From RFXV01 sp038150465 (lineage in GTDB: Bacteria > Bacteroidota > Bacteroidia > Flavobacteriales > Schleiferiaceae), in the NCBI GenBank assembly GCA_038150465.1, contig JAYOTP010000003.1, forward strand, positions 1-64,000: a stretch of DNA of 64,000 bases. Reading direction: 5' to 3'. Positions within the stretch are counted from its first letter, which is position 1. Each line of letters begins with the position of its first letter. The notes under the pieces were generated by a model, which did not search any database, was not told where the DNA came from, and saw nothing but the letters and a program-made list of their open reading frames with translations. The translations under genes and the position numbers were made by a program. Shown here in pieces: positions 54,801-63,026 of the stretch.

Positions 54801-57800
54801 GGTCGTTGAAATCAAAATTGAATTCATTTGTCTCCGGCCAGATCTTCTCCGGAATGCTGGCGCCCCAGTTGGTGACCTTCATTGGGATCTCGTACTCGTA
54901 GTAGTTCTGATTGTAATCGCTGCCCAGACGCACGAAGATGCTGAGGTCGTTGTCGCGAAGCGGACGATTGTCTCCGGCCTCGGCGTGCACGAACATCTTC
55001 AGTCTTTTGAACATGCGCATGTCCATGCTCAGGTTTCGGAATACCGCCCGGGCATCACCATCCAAAAGCTCGCAGACCCGAAGAGAAAGCGATTGCTCGT
55101 TCTGCTGCTGCAGGGAGGCGGTGCCGAAGAGGACCTGTCGGTCGATCCCCGGAGGAAGGACGTAGGGGATCGGAGTTCGCGATCCGTTCTCTTCGAGATT
55201 CACCGCATTCACTTCAAAGACGGTGTTGCTGCCTTCATCGGTGGGTACATCTTCCCGGATCCCATCCAGGGAGAAGCGGTAGCGTCGCCATTCTCCGCGC
55301 ACCAGATCCATCGCGGCGAAGCGCAGGACCACAGGCTGCTCAAAATCGGTCAGGAACATGCGCATGAAGCGAATGGAGCGGAAGTCATTGATCGGACCCA
55401 CGCGTTTGTCGGGAAAGAAAATGGGGATCTTGAACTGATACCAGGTGGCCGAGCCGATCTGCCCGTTGGGCAGCTCGATGCCCGTAGCGGTGAATCGGTC
55501 GGTGATGTGGTTCTGACCTACGACCATGTCCTCGGGCCGGATGCTCACCTTGTACTGATAGTAGCTCTCCGTTTTGCTCATGGTCTGGTCCCGGTTCAGG
55601 TCCTCCATATCGGGCAGCTGAGTGGCCGACTGAGGGAAGCCGTTCACTTGCTGAGTGGAGGAGTTGTCCTGCGGGTTGTTGAAGAGTTTGTACCGATCCA
55701 GTATGCTGCCATTCGATGCGTCGTAGTCGGCGGAGAGGTAGTATTTGAAATTGTCTCCGGAAGGGTCTGCCGCTGCCGCCTGGTAGGCTCCTGTGCCCTG
55801 TCCGATATTGGCCGCGATCCGGCTCAGATAGCTGAGCGAACTGTCCACGGACCAGTTGGTTTCCTGTGCATCGTTGAGTCCATCCAGACCCACGTCCTGA
55901 TTCACTCGAGAGGCCGGATTGTTGTCAAATGCGGCAACAAGCGGTTGGTTCCTTGGCACGTAACCCCAGACGGTCGAATCCACTACGGAGGGATCGCCTG
56001 TGGGCGACATTCCGTTTTCGAACATCTGTCGTCCATCCTTCAAAATGTCTTCAGAGACCGAGCCCAGATTGAAATACAGATCGCCTCCTTTCAATGAAGG
56101 ATCTTCCATGAAGGGATCCATGATCCAGAATTGGATGTATTCGATGTTCTGCTCTTCAAAATTGTTGGTCTGCAGCGAACGCATGATCCCGCCCCAGCGC
56201 GATTCAGGTGAGCGCAAGGCGCCATCCTGGTCGATGCCCGCCGAATAGGCAGAGGGTGCCACATCGAAATTGTAGGGTCCGCGTTCAGCTGGATAATAGG
56301 CCACATCCATCATTGCGATGTTTCGCGGCTGCGAGGCATCCAGCTGCCGGTTGGGGTACACCTCACGCACCAGGACCTGCCGAACGTATTGCCCGGAGGT
56401 CTGATTCGGATCTCCTGAAATATTGGAAGGCGTGTTGCCGTCGTTGTTGTAAAAGGTCGGGTCGATGGTGTACCAGGCCAGACGCGCTCGGTTGAAGTTG
56501 TAGGCGTTGGAGTTGTTCAGCAGCCCCTCAGAAAATAGCCCACCCTGCCCGGACGGCGTGCTCGCCAGCACCCATGCATTGGGGTTTCGGATGTCGATCA
56601 TCGTCTGCGCACTCTCAAAGTCGTCGATGTAGGTGGTCGGTTCGTCACCGATGCGGATGCCTCTCGGCGAGCCTGGGATCAGGTGCGCCCATTCGCCCTG
56701 AAAGCTGATGTCCGAGGGTTCTTTGGTGTCCAGAAAGGGGATCCGGTCCACAAAACGCGTCAGATATGGGGCATCGTCATTGAACTGCCCATTGAGTCCG
56801 ATCAGGGTGTTGGAGATGGGTTCTTCACCCAGATTGACCTTTTGCGTCAGCGGCCGCTCTGTGAGGTTCACTACGGTTGCTCCAAGATTGAGTTTGTCTG
56901 AGAATTTGTACTCGGCATCCAGCCCGACATAGGTCTTCGTCTGGAAATTGAACATGGCGTTGTTCTCAAAGTCCACCTTGATCGGCATCCCCGAAGCCAA
57001 TATGCCGTCGTTGATGATCTTGACACGGCCCAGAGTATAATCCACAGTGTAGTCGACATTTTCAGTCAACATCGTTCCGCCTGCGGTGACGCGGACACTT
57101 CCCTGTGGAACGTTGTAGGCGCCCAGCGGGATCTCGCTTCCGCCCGCCGACTTGTATTGCCCGCGCAGCAGGAATTTGTTGAGTTGCGTCTGATTCTGTG
57201 CCTTGAATCGGGTAGAATCGTACAGTTCCTGAAAGACATAACGCTCTCGGTCCTGCGGATCGGTCAGCTTGTTGGTCAGGTTCGAACCGAAGGGTTCGAG
57301 TACCGGGAAGATGATGCGTCCGTTCTGAGGGAAGATGGTGCGGTTGGGGATGAAATCGAAGAAACCGTCTCCGCCCGGAACCGGATCGTTGTTGTTGTTG
57401 AGTTTGTCCACGTCCATCACCCGGATCAGCAATTGATCGTTCAGGTTGCCCTTGGGCAGAAAGGGAATGGGCACCCCGGTCTCGTCGTTCATGTAGAGCA
57501 CGTGCAGGCGGAAGTCCTCCTGATTCAACTGATAGGCATTCAGACTGTAGACGTTTTTCATCATCAGATCCCAGATCGGGGTCTTGACGTTGAGGATGGC
57601 GCTCTTGAGCATCTTGGTCACCAGGGTCTGTGGCGCATTGATCCCGTCGTTGGAAAATTCACCGACCTGATAGATCCGGCCGTTCATGGTGTACTGGAAG
57701 GCCACGGCCAGCACTTCATCCTGATTCAGCGCTTGGTTCAGTGTGATGAAACCGAGCTGTGGATCGAAGCGGTATTCATTCGGATTCAGTTTGCGGGCAT

Positions 57801-59175
57801 TGGCCAGTTCAATGAATTCAGTGGCTTCCTCATAGCCGGCCGAGTTCAGCAGGGCGTTGGCCTGAGAGATGTCGCGAATGCCGGGCAGATCCTGAGACAG
57901 ACTGGTCGGGTTCAGTCGGTTGTTGCCGTTGGTGGGCGGGGTGCTGTTCTCCGGATTGGGGCTTGGCCCGGGAAAGATGGATGGACCGGGGAGGGCATTG
58001 GCTGAATTCCGGTAAGATCCGTTCTCATTCTCTCCAAGGTCCATGAAGGCCAGGATGTTGCGAACGTTCTGGGTGGAATTTCGCCGGTTGGTCACCCAGA
58101 CCTCGATACGCGTGATCTGTATTTGTGAGGTGATGATCGGCAGGTTCCTCAGGGCACGTTCGTAGTTGTTGCGGAAGTATTGGCTCAGGAAGTAGTGCCT
58201 GTTGGCCTCGTACTGATCGCCCCAGACTTCGAAGTCCGTAGCCGTGGAGCCGCCCTGTACATTGATGGAATTCGACTGGCTGCGCTGTTCAGAGAAAACC
58301 CCCGTGAGTGTCAGTTTGCCGAACTGGAATTGCCCCTTGATCCCGAACAGGCTTTGCGCTCCCTGTATCAAACTGTTGGAAGTGGGCAGGCTGACATTGC
58401 CCAGTTCGATCTTCTTGATGATGTCGTCTTCCTGACCTTCGAACTCCAGCTTCATGGTGTTCTCAAAGGCGAAGGTGGCCTCGGTGTCGTAGTTGGTCTT
58501 CAGTTTCAGGCGTTCGCCGATCTTCCCTGTGACATTCATTTGAATGCGCTGATCGAAATTGAAGTTGAAGATCTTCTGATTGACCACCGGAAGGTTGGGG
58601 TTCTTGATCCGCTGAAAGCGCAGACCGAAGGTCAGTTCTGCAGATCCCTGAGGCGTGATCTGGATCACATTCGATCCAAAGACCGTGGCGAAAAGACGGC
58701 TGTTCACATTGATGTCTGGGATCAGACTCTTCATATCCGATCTTCCATCCGAGTCTTTTGTCGTTGTTCCAAGTCCATCGTCAACTGAACCCGGACCCGA
58801 GCCTGTTTTGCTGCCCCAGTAGTTGCGCATCTGCTCATCAAAAACAAAAGCCCGATACTCTTCGGGCGTCATCAGCATGGGTGGAGAGATGATCAGGTCA
58901 CCGATCTTCCGCGTCACCACATATTGGCCGGTCACCGGGTCGTAGAGCACATCGAGCGAGCCGGGCGTTTTCAGGAACAGACCGCCGCTCTGCCCACCCG
59001 TAAATGGATAGGGGAGGTCCTCTGAAGGATCATTGGTATCCGGAGGCGCCCAGTGGGCTTGCATTTTTCCCAGAGGCATGCGTTCCAGTTCCCTGCCAGG
59101 GACAAAGGACATGCTGAGGATCAGAATGATCCCGAGACAAAGCGAATGGAACCAAGGGAAGTTCGATCGGCCCAC
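51835..59175 (-). CDS. sprA: SprA, outer-membrane translocon of the type IX secretion system
   Basis: 2446 residues, the usual SprA size. The GTG at 59175 is chosen because a signal-like segment (LCLGIILILSMSFVPG) follows at once and ruvA ends five bases upstream. Recognisable segments are PDINVNSRLFATVFGSNVIQITPQGSAELTFG, LKTNYDTEATFAFENTMKLEFEGQEDDIIKKIELGNVSLP and LNGQFNDDAPYLTRFVDRIPFLDTKEPS (each read in parts), and a beta-barrel C-terminus ending VRLNLGQ. SprA forms a very large single-chain barrel through which folded T9SS cargo crosses the outer membrane. The three proteins with sorting domains in this window are its expected clients. A Lys/Arg/Gln-rich loop near 1930-1980 (MGRRNSRGPVRRRMPRGG) may be a local peculiarity. 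Confidence 0.95.
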   Translation of the reverse strand: MGRSNFPWFHSLCLGIILILSMSFVPGRELERMPLGKMQAHWAPPDTNDPSEDLPYPFTGGQSGGLFLKTPGSLDVLYDPVTGQYVVTRKIGDLIISPPMLMTPEEYRAFVFDEQMRNYWGSKTGSGPGSVDDGLGTTTKDSDGRSDMKSLIPDINVNSRLFATVFGSNVIQITPQGSAELTFGLRFQRIKNPNLPVVNQKIFNFNFDQRIQMNVTGKIGERLKLKTNYDTEATFAFENTMKLEFEGQEDDIIKKIELGNVSLPTSNSLIQGAQSLFGIKGQFQFGKLTLTGVFSEQRSQSNSINVQGGSTATDFEVWGDQYEANRHYFLSQYFRNNYERALRNLPIITSQIQITRIEVWVTNRRNSTQNVRNILAFMDLGENENGSYRNSANALPGPSIFPGPSPNPENSTPPTNGNNRLNPTSLSQDLPGIRDISQANALLNSAGYEEATEFIELANARKLNPNEYRFDPQLGFITLNQALNQDEVLAVAFQYTMNGRIYQVGEFSNDGINAPQTLVTKMLKSAILNVKTPIWDLMMKNVYSLNAYQLNQEDFRLHVLYMNDETGVPIPFLPKGNLNDQLLIRVMDVDKLNNNNDPVPGGDGFFDFIPNRTIFPQNGRIIFPVLEPFGSNLTNKLTDPQDRERYVFQELYDSTRFKAQNQTQLNKFLLRGQYKSAGGSEIPLGAYNVPQGSVRVTAGGTMLTENVDYTVDYTLGRVKIINDGILASGMPIKVDFENNAMFNFQTKTYVGLDAEYKFSDKLNLGATVVNLTERPLTQKVNLGEEPISNTLIGLNGQFNDDAPYLTRFVDRIPFLDTKEPSDISFQGEWAHLIPGSPRGIRIGDEPTTYIDDFESAQTMIDIRNPNAWVLASTPSGQGGLFSEGLLNNSNAYNFNRARLAWYTIDPTFYNNDGNTPSNISGDPNQTSGQYVRQVLVREVYPNRQLDASQPRNIAMMDVAYYPAERGPYNFDVAPSAYSAGIDQDGALRSPESRWGGIMRSLQTNNFEEQNIEYIQFWIMDPFMEDPSLKGGDLYFNLGSVSEDILKDGRQMFENGMSPTGDPSVVDSTVWGYVPRNQPLVAAFDNNPASRVNQDVGLDGLNDAQETNWSVDSSLSYLSRIAANIGQGTGAYQAAAADPSGDNFKYYLSADYDASNGSILDRYKLFNNPQDNSSTQQVNGFPQSATQLPDMEDLNRDQTMSKTESYYQYKVSIRPEDMVVGQNHITDRFTATGIELPNGQIGSATWYQFKIPIFFPDKRVGPINDFRSIRFMRMFLTDFEQPVVLRFAAMDLVRGEWRRYRFSLDGIREDVPTDEGSNTVFEVNAVNLEENGSRTPIPYVLPPGIDRQVLFGTASLQQQNEQSLSLRVCELLDGDARAVFRNLSMDMRMFKRLKMFVHAEAGDNRPLRDNDLSIFVRLGSDYNQNYYEYEIPMKVTNWGASIPEKIWPETNEFNFDFNDLKDTKLERDQKIRDNPNLGINDRFTLNRDGRSISVIGAPNLSNIRTIMIGIRNPKKQISGDGDDGLSKCAEVWINELRLTDFDQRGGWAANARMTAKLADFGNVALSGRMSTLGFGTLDQGPTERQQETIYGYDLQSNFELGKFFGESARLRIPFYFGIAEEWKDPMFNPLDPDIEFDDALANLETNEERQKLKQITQDYTQRRGINFTNVGRNRDPGSKRPPQVYDVENFTVGYSFNEQFRRDINTEFDRRIDHKANFQYQYQTKPESVEPFYEVPLFQSDWWALLRDFNFYFYPSSFTFRTEVNRMYQENKQRNTDNLSFELPTTYNKAFTMRRQYDLAWNLTKAITFDYTATANTRVDELYGPASADSVQASIKESFWAGGRPTQFQQSVNLSYQLPFDKLPATDWITSDVRYAGTLNWMTNSQVALNAASDTLRLGSTVQNSATINGSAQLNFVNLYNKIPYLQKINGQGMGRRNSRGPVRRRMPRGGPSDDKQEEQDSTKESVAEKILKGMLRVGMGLRSVSGTYQLTEGTGLPGFLPRPEHFGTSPGNNWAPGFGFAMGLQPPDDLSENDVRVQAARNGWLTTSPYQNNPFTRTRSESMNLRAQVEPWQDLRIDITATLSDAENMNSFWRFDENLDNFTEQNKNVTGNYNISFFAIPTAWDRSSAPLYSSKVFQQFLDNRMEISRRLAQDRAARDPNYAAEIIGSADSTNFGYDGYSLISQNVLIPAFLAAYTGNDASNYGLEWKKRVPIPNWSVSYDGLMKYAWFRDQFQTFTLSHTYSSTYSVQSYTTNLAYMDSLLAQPGSNPRNINGDFMFETLINQISLTEQFSPLIGVNVRMKNSVSVRFDYKMDRNIGLSLSNNQVSEIKGVEYVVGLGYIIKDIRFNFIRVGAAKKAVQSNLELKVDLSIRDNITVVRRIVENLDQVNAGQRIVNIKFSADYVLTPRVTAKFFYDHNISEYKISTAFPTSNVNAGISVRLNLGQ

Positions 59176-59180
59176 CTGAT

Positions 59181-59756
59181 CTATAGATTTTGCAAGGCCT
59201 TTTTGATCAGGCCCTCCACCTCTTCATCGGGTTGTTCCTGACGAACCTTTTGCAGGGCTTTCTCCGCCGCCTGACGATTGTACCCCAAGACCACCAAAGC
59301 CTGCAGGGCTTCGGCCATTGGATCGGCCGGACCAGAGGTCGTCAGGGCAAAGTCCTCGGCCGTGACTTTGTCGCGCAGGTCCACGATCAGTCGCTGAGCG
59401 GTCTTGGCACCGACGCCTTTCACCGATTTGAAGGTCATCACATCACCGGACTGGATCGCAGAATTCACCTCTGAGGCACTGAGCGAGGAAAGGATGAGAC
59501 GCGCTGTATTCGGCCCGATGCCCGAAACGGACAAGAGCAAACGGAACACTTTGCGCTCGGCTTTCGCCGTGAATCCAAAGAGCAGTTGGGCATCTTCCCG
59601 ATAGACAGGATGCACATAGATGAGCTTTTCTTCGCCCTCGATCAATTCGCCATAGGTCTGCAGGCTGATGTGCAGCGCATAGCCGACGCCGGCACATTCC
59701 ACGATGGCTTCCGCCGGACTCAGATCCGTTATGGTCCCTCTTAGGTAATCGAACAT
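59181..59756 (-). CDS. ruvA: Holliday junction branch migration protein RuvA
   Basis: 191 residues. ATG 59756 is chosen because FDYLRGTITDLSPAEAIVE is the standard RuvA start; the longer open frame upstream has no family support. OB-fold domain I, then two helix-hairpin-helix motifs (LLSVSGIGPNTARLILS and FKSVKGVGAKTAQRLIVDL), and the C-terminal RuvB-binding domain EALQALVVLGYNRQAAEKAL. It binds four-way junctions and loads RuvB. It is five bases upstream of sprA and read in the same direction. Confidence 0.95.
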   Translation of the reverse strand: MFDYLRGTITDLSPAEAIVECAGVGYALHISLQTYGELIEGEEKLIYVHPVYREDAQLLFGFTAKAERKVFRLLLSVSGIGPNTARLILSSLSASEVNSAIQSGDVMTFKSVKGVGAKTAQRLIVDLRDKVTAEDFALTTSGPADPMAEALQALVVLGYNRQAAEKALQKVRQEQPDEEVEGLIKKALQNL

Positions 59757-59792
59757 CAGGTCAGGTCTTGGTTCGGACCATTGATGAAACGC

Positions 59793-59800
59793 CAAAAATA
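59793..59800 (-). promoter_or_regulatory. Candidate -7 element of the ruvA-sprA unit
   Basis: TATTTTTG on the minus strand is an exact TAnnTTTG, 36 nt before the ruvA ATG. A good TTG at the -33 position is lacking; only a T-rich stretch occurs about 22 nt further upstream. Confidence 0.4.
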
Positions 59801-59922
59801 GAACAATCATATACGGAGTGTGAAAAATTAAAACATTGAGCATCAGTAAGCTACATCGAGCCTGAGGTGCTGGTTGAGAATTGGAGGCTGGAAGACGTCT
59901 TTTTTCTGGCGTGAATGATCCA

Positions 59923-59952
59923 TTTGCCTCTCGCACCATTGGTCTATTTTTC
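59923..59952 (+). promoter_or_regulatory. Candidate Bacteroidota promoter of the polyprenyl synthase gene
   Basis: TTTG (59923-59926), 18 nt, TATTTTTC (59945-59952), one mismatch from TAnnTTTG; ATG follows 35 nt later. Together with the minus-strand element at 59793 it makes the 231-bp interval 59757-59987 a divergent promoter region. Confidence 0.45.
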
Positions 59953-59987
59953 ATTGCACTTCCCTGCTGATTGTACCTTCGCCGAGA

Positions 59988-60962
59988 ATGGCGCAGATCG
60001 ATGCGATACGGGGCCCGGTAGAGGCCGACATGAAGCAGTTTGATGAGGTCTTCAAGAAAGCCCTTTCCAGCCAGGTGCCCATGCTCGATCACATCACGCA
60101 TTACCTCACCCGCAGGAAGGGCAAGCAGCTAAGGCCCATGCTCGTCTTCCTGTGCAACCGCTTGCATGGAGAAGTAACGGAGGGCACCCACCGTGGAGCC
60201 GCTTTCATTGAGATGATCCACACAGCCACACTCGTGCACGACGATGTAGTGGACGATGCCAATATGCGCCGGGGTTTTTTCAGTCTCAATGCCTTATGGA
60301 AGAATAAGATCGCCGTGCTGATCGGCGATTACCTCCTGGCAAAAGGTCAGTTGCTGGTCACCGGGAACAAGGAATACGAGACCCTTTCGCTGGTATCCGA
60401 TGCCGTCCGAATGATGAGTGAGGGCGAGCTATTGCAGATCGAAAAAGCGCGTCGGCTGGATATCGACGAATCGGTCTATTACGACATCATCGAGCGAAAG
60501 ACCGCCTCCCTGATCGCTACCTGTTGTGCCGTGGGCGCAAACTGCGGGGGCGGAAGCGAAGAAGAGGTGGATCGGATGCGGCAGTTCGGAACGCGTCTTG
60601 GTATTGCCTTTCAGATCAAGGACGATCTATTCGATTATCAGGTCGTGAACCGATCGGGAAAACCCAGCGGCATTGACATCAAGGAACAAAAGATGACCCT
60701 GCCTCTGATCCATGCCCTGGCCCAGTCAAAAGCATCACAGCGCAGGAAGATCATACGCACCATCAAGAAAGATCATCGGGACCCGAAAAAAGTGGCCGAG
60801 GTGGTGGACTTCGTCAACTCGAGTGGTGGCATCGCTTACGCCGAAGAGGCCATGAAGCGCTATCGTGACGAAGCCATTGAACTCCTCATGCACTTTGAAG
60901 AGTCTCCTGTCCGAAATGCACTCGAGGCCCTGGTCCATTACGTGATCGAGCGCAAGAAGTAA
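59988..60962 (+). CDS. Trans-polyprenyl diphosphate synthase
   Basis: 324 residues. The first Asp-rich motif is LVHDDVVDDA (84-90) and the second FQIKDDLFDY (209-217), with KGKQLRPML (44-52) binding isopentenyl diphosphate. The residues before the first motif (EMIHTATL) lack bulky blocks, consistent with a long-chain product such as the octaprenyl or heptaprenyl chain of menaquinone. Chain length is an inference. Confidence 0.92.
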   Translation: MAQIDAIRGPVEADMKQFDEVFKKALSSQVPMLDHITHYLTRRKGKQLRPMLVFLCNRLHGEVTEGTHRGAAFIEMIHTATLVHDDVVDDANMRRGFFSLNALWKNKIAVLIGDYLLAKGQLLVTGNKEYETLSLVSDAVRMMSEGELLQIEKARRLDIDESVYYDIIERKTASLIATCCAVGANCGGGSEEEVDRMRQFGTRLGIAFQIKDDLFDYQVVNRSGKPSGIDIKEQKMTLPLIHALAQSKASQRRKIIRTIKKDHRDPKKVAEVVDFVNSSGGIAYAEEAMKRYRDEAIELLMHFEESPVRNALEALVHYVIERKK

Positions 60963-61037
60963 GGCGCGATGCCCGCACATCGGCGCAAGTTTTCCACAGG
61001 TCTGCGATCGGTGGATGGAAGCGAATACCTTTGAGTC

Positions 61038-63023
61038 ATGTCCCGTATTTCAGAATCGACTGTGGCCAAGATCTTCGATGCAGCGCGCATAGAGGATGTC
61101 GTCGGTGATTTTGTTCAGCTCAAGAGATCGGGCTCCAATCTGAAGGGCTTGAGTCCCTTCACCAATGAGAAGACGCCTTCCTTTTTCGTCTCACCGGCCA
61201 AGCAGATCTTCAAGTGTTTCAGTTCCGGAAAAGGAGGCAGCGCCGTGAGTTTCCTCATGGAACTCGAGGCCATGACCTATCCGGAGGCACTCAGGTGGCT
61301 GGCCAAGCGATACCAGATCGAGATCGAGGAACAGGAGCTGGACCCCGGACAGCAGGAAGCCGCTCATCTCAGGGAACGGCTGTACCTGATCCAGGACCTT
61401 GCGGCCAAGTACTACACGGACCAGCTTTGGCACACGGAGAAGGGTCGGGCGGTAGGACTTTCCTATTTCACAGAACGCGGCTTCGATTCGGAGACCATTC
61501 GCCTTTTCCAACTTGGTTTTTCTCCCGAGGAACGGGCCCCATTCACCGAGCATGCACTGGAAAAAGGGCATTCCTTGTCACTGGTTGAGAAAGCCGGACT
61601 GGTCCGGGTCAATGAAAGGGGAAATACCGATCTCTTCCGCGGCCGGGTGATCTTTCCCATCCATGGCCTGACCGGGCGCATCCTGGGCTTTGGTGGCCGG
61701 ATCCTGCGCAAGGATGTGAAAGCACCGAAATATGTGAACTCCCCTGAAACGGAGATCTACCACAAGAGCCGCGTGCTCTATGGTCTGTATCAGTCCAAGA
61801 AAGCCATCATTCAGGCGCAGAAGTGTCTGATGGTCGAGGGCTATACCGATGTTCTTTCCATGCATCAGGCGGGCATTCAGAATGTGGTGGCCACTTCCGG
61901 GACGGCCCTCACGCCGGAACAGATCAGTTTGGTACAACGCCTGACGGAAAACATCACATTCCTCTTTGACGGCGATCCGGCAGGGATCCGTGCCTCACTT
62001 CGCGGCATCGATATGGTGCTCAAGCAGGGCATGAACGTTCGGGTGGCACTTCTGCCCGATGGAGACGATCCAGACAGTTTTGCCAAGAAAAAGGGGAGGG
62101 AAGGGCTGAACGAGTTCCTCAAGAACCACGAGCAGGACTTTATCCGCTTCCGATGCGATCTGCTCAAGGAGGAAGCCCAGGACGATCCCATAGTCAAGAG
62201 TCGGCTGGTGCAGGATCTTGTCGGAAGCATTGCTTTGATCCCGCAGGCGATCACACGCGATATGTACATCCGCTTGGCTGCAAGGGAAACCGATACGCGG
62301 GAGGAATTGCTGCAACAGGAGCTGGCATCGGCCCTGCAACGCCATTCCCGGGAGGAAGAGCGCGCAAGAAAGCGGGAATCGGCTCGTCAGCAGCGAGAGG
62401 GAAAGACCCAAACAGAGCCGCTTGAAGCGACCGAGACCTCTGCTCAGGACACCGCCGAAGACGGACAGTATTTCATCGAGCGTGAGATCTTACGCCTCAT
62501 GCTCAACCATGGGCACAAGTTGATCGAGGTGGAAGTGGAACCTGAAGAGGGAGAAGCCGCAGCTGAAGATGCGCCAAAGATGACCGAAAAGCTCAGTTTG
62601 GTGCAGCACATGCTCGAGGAGTTGTACAACGAAGACCATCCGCTCACTTTTCACCATCCCGTCTACGCGCGGGTGCTCACAGGCATCCGGGAAGCGTGGG
62701 AGGCCGGCAAGGAGATCAAGACCATCGAGGATCTTCTGCACCGTGAAGAGGGCGTGGAAGAAGTAGTGGCCGATCTGCTCTTTGAACGACACAAAATGAG
62801 CAATTGGCAGCGCAAGGAAGTTTACGTGACCAACTTCGACAGCATGCTCGGTCAGGCGGCCGAAGATTGTTTGCTTCGCCTGTGGAAGCGCGATCTCCAC
62901 GATCAGGAAGAGCTCAATGCAGCTGAGTTGTCCGGTGAGGATTCACTTCAGGCCCTCAAGCGACAGAAGTACCTGAATCAGCAGCGCAAGGAGATCGCCA
63001 AGAAGCTCTATCAGGTTGTTTGA
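61038..63023 (+). CDS. dnaG: DNA primase with a degenerate zinc-binding domain
   Basis: 661 residues. The N-terminal domain aligns with the DnaG zinc ribbon, but three of the four ligands are replaced: GLSPFTNEKTPSF has S39 and T42 where CxxH is expected, and KCFSSGKGG keeps only C60, with S63. The TOPRIM core is intact: CLMVEGYTDVLSMHQAG with the catalytic Glu and LFDGDPAGIRASLRG with DGD. A C-terminal helicase-binding region follows. The enzyme makes RNA primers for replication. As I recall, loss of these ligands is common in DnaG of Flavobacteriia, so it is a lineage trait. TACCTTTG at 61026-61033, four bases before the ATG, matches TAnnTTTG but lacks a -33 partner. Confidence 0.93.
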   Translation: MSRISESTVAKIFDAARIEDVVGDFVQLKRSGSNLKGLSPFTNEKTPSFFVSPAKQIFKCFSSGKGGSAVSFLMELEAMTYPEALRWLAKRYQIEIEEQELDPGQQEAAHLRERLYLIQDLAAKYYTDQLWHTEKGRAVGLSYFTERGFDSETIRLFQLGFSPEERAPFTEHALEKGHSLSLVEKAGLVRVNERGNTDLFRGRVIFPIHGLTGRILGFGGRILRKDVKAPKYVNSPETEIYHKSRVLYGLYQSKKAIIQAQKCLMVEGYTDVLSMHQAGIQNVVATSGTALTPEQISLVQRLTENITFLFDGDPAGIRASLRGIDMVLKQGMNVRVALLPDGDDPDSFAKKKGREGLNEFLKNHEQDFIRFRCDLLKEEAQDDPIVKSRLVQDLVGSIALIPQAITRDMYIRLAARETDTREELLQQELASALQRHSREEERARKRESARQQREGKTQTEPLEATETSAQDTAEDGQYFIEREILRLMLNHGHKLIEVEVEPEEGEAAAEDAPKMTEKLSLVQHMLEELYNEDHPLTFHHPVYARVLTGIREAWEAGKEIKTIEDLLHREEGVEEVVADLLFERHKMSNWQRKEVYVTNFDSMLGQAAEDCLLRLWKRDLHDQEELNAAELSGEDSLQALKRQKYLNQQRKEIAKKLYQVV

Positions 63024-63026
63024 AGT

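Noticed and set aside
54985..56097. A 370-codon open frame antisense to sprA
   Set aside because: Third-position composition of sprA on the other strand explains it; no family features, and sprA is unambiguous here.
59757..60101. N-terminal extension of ruvA (frame open to 60101)
   Set aside because: The extension has no family similarity and overlaps the divergent polyprenyl synthase start and promoter; the RuvA fold begins at ATG 59756.
60990..60998. DnaA-box-like TTTTCCACA upstream of dnaG
   Set aside because: Single copy with one mismatch to TTATCCACA and no cluster or AT-rich unwinding region; not enough for an origin or regulatory claim.
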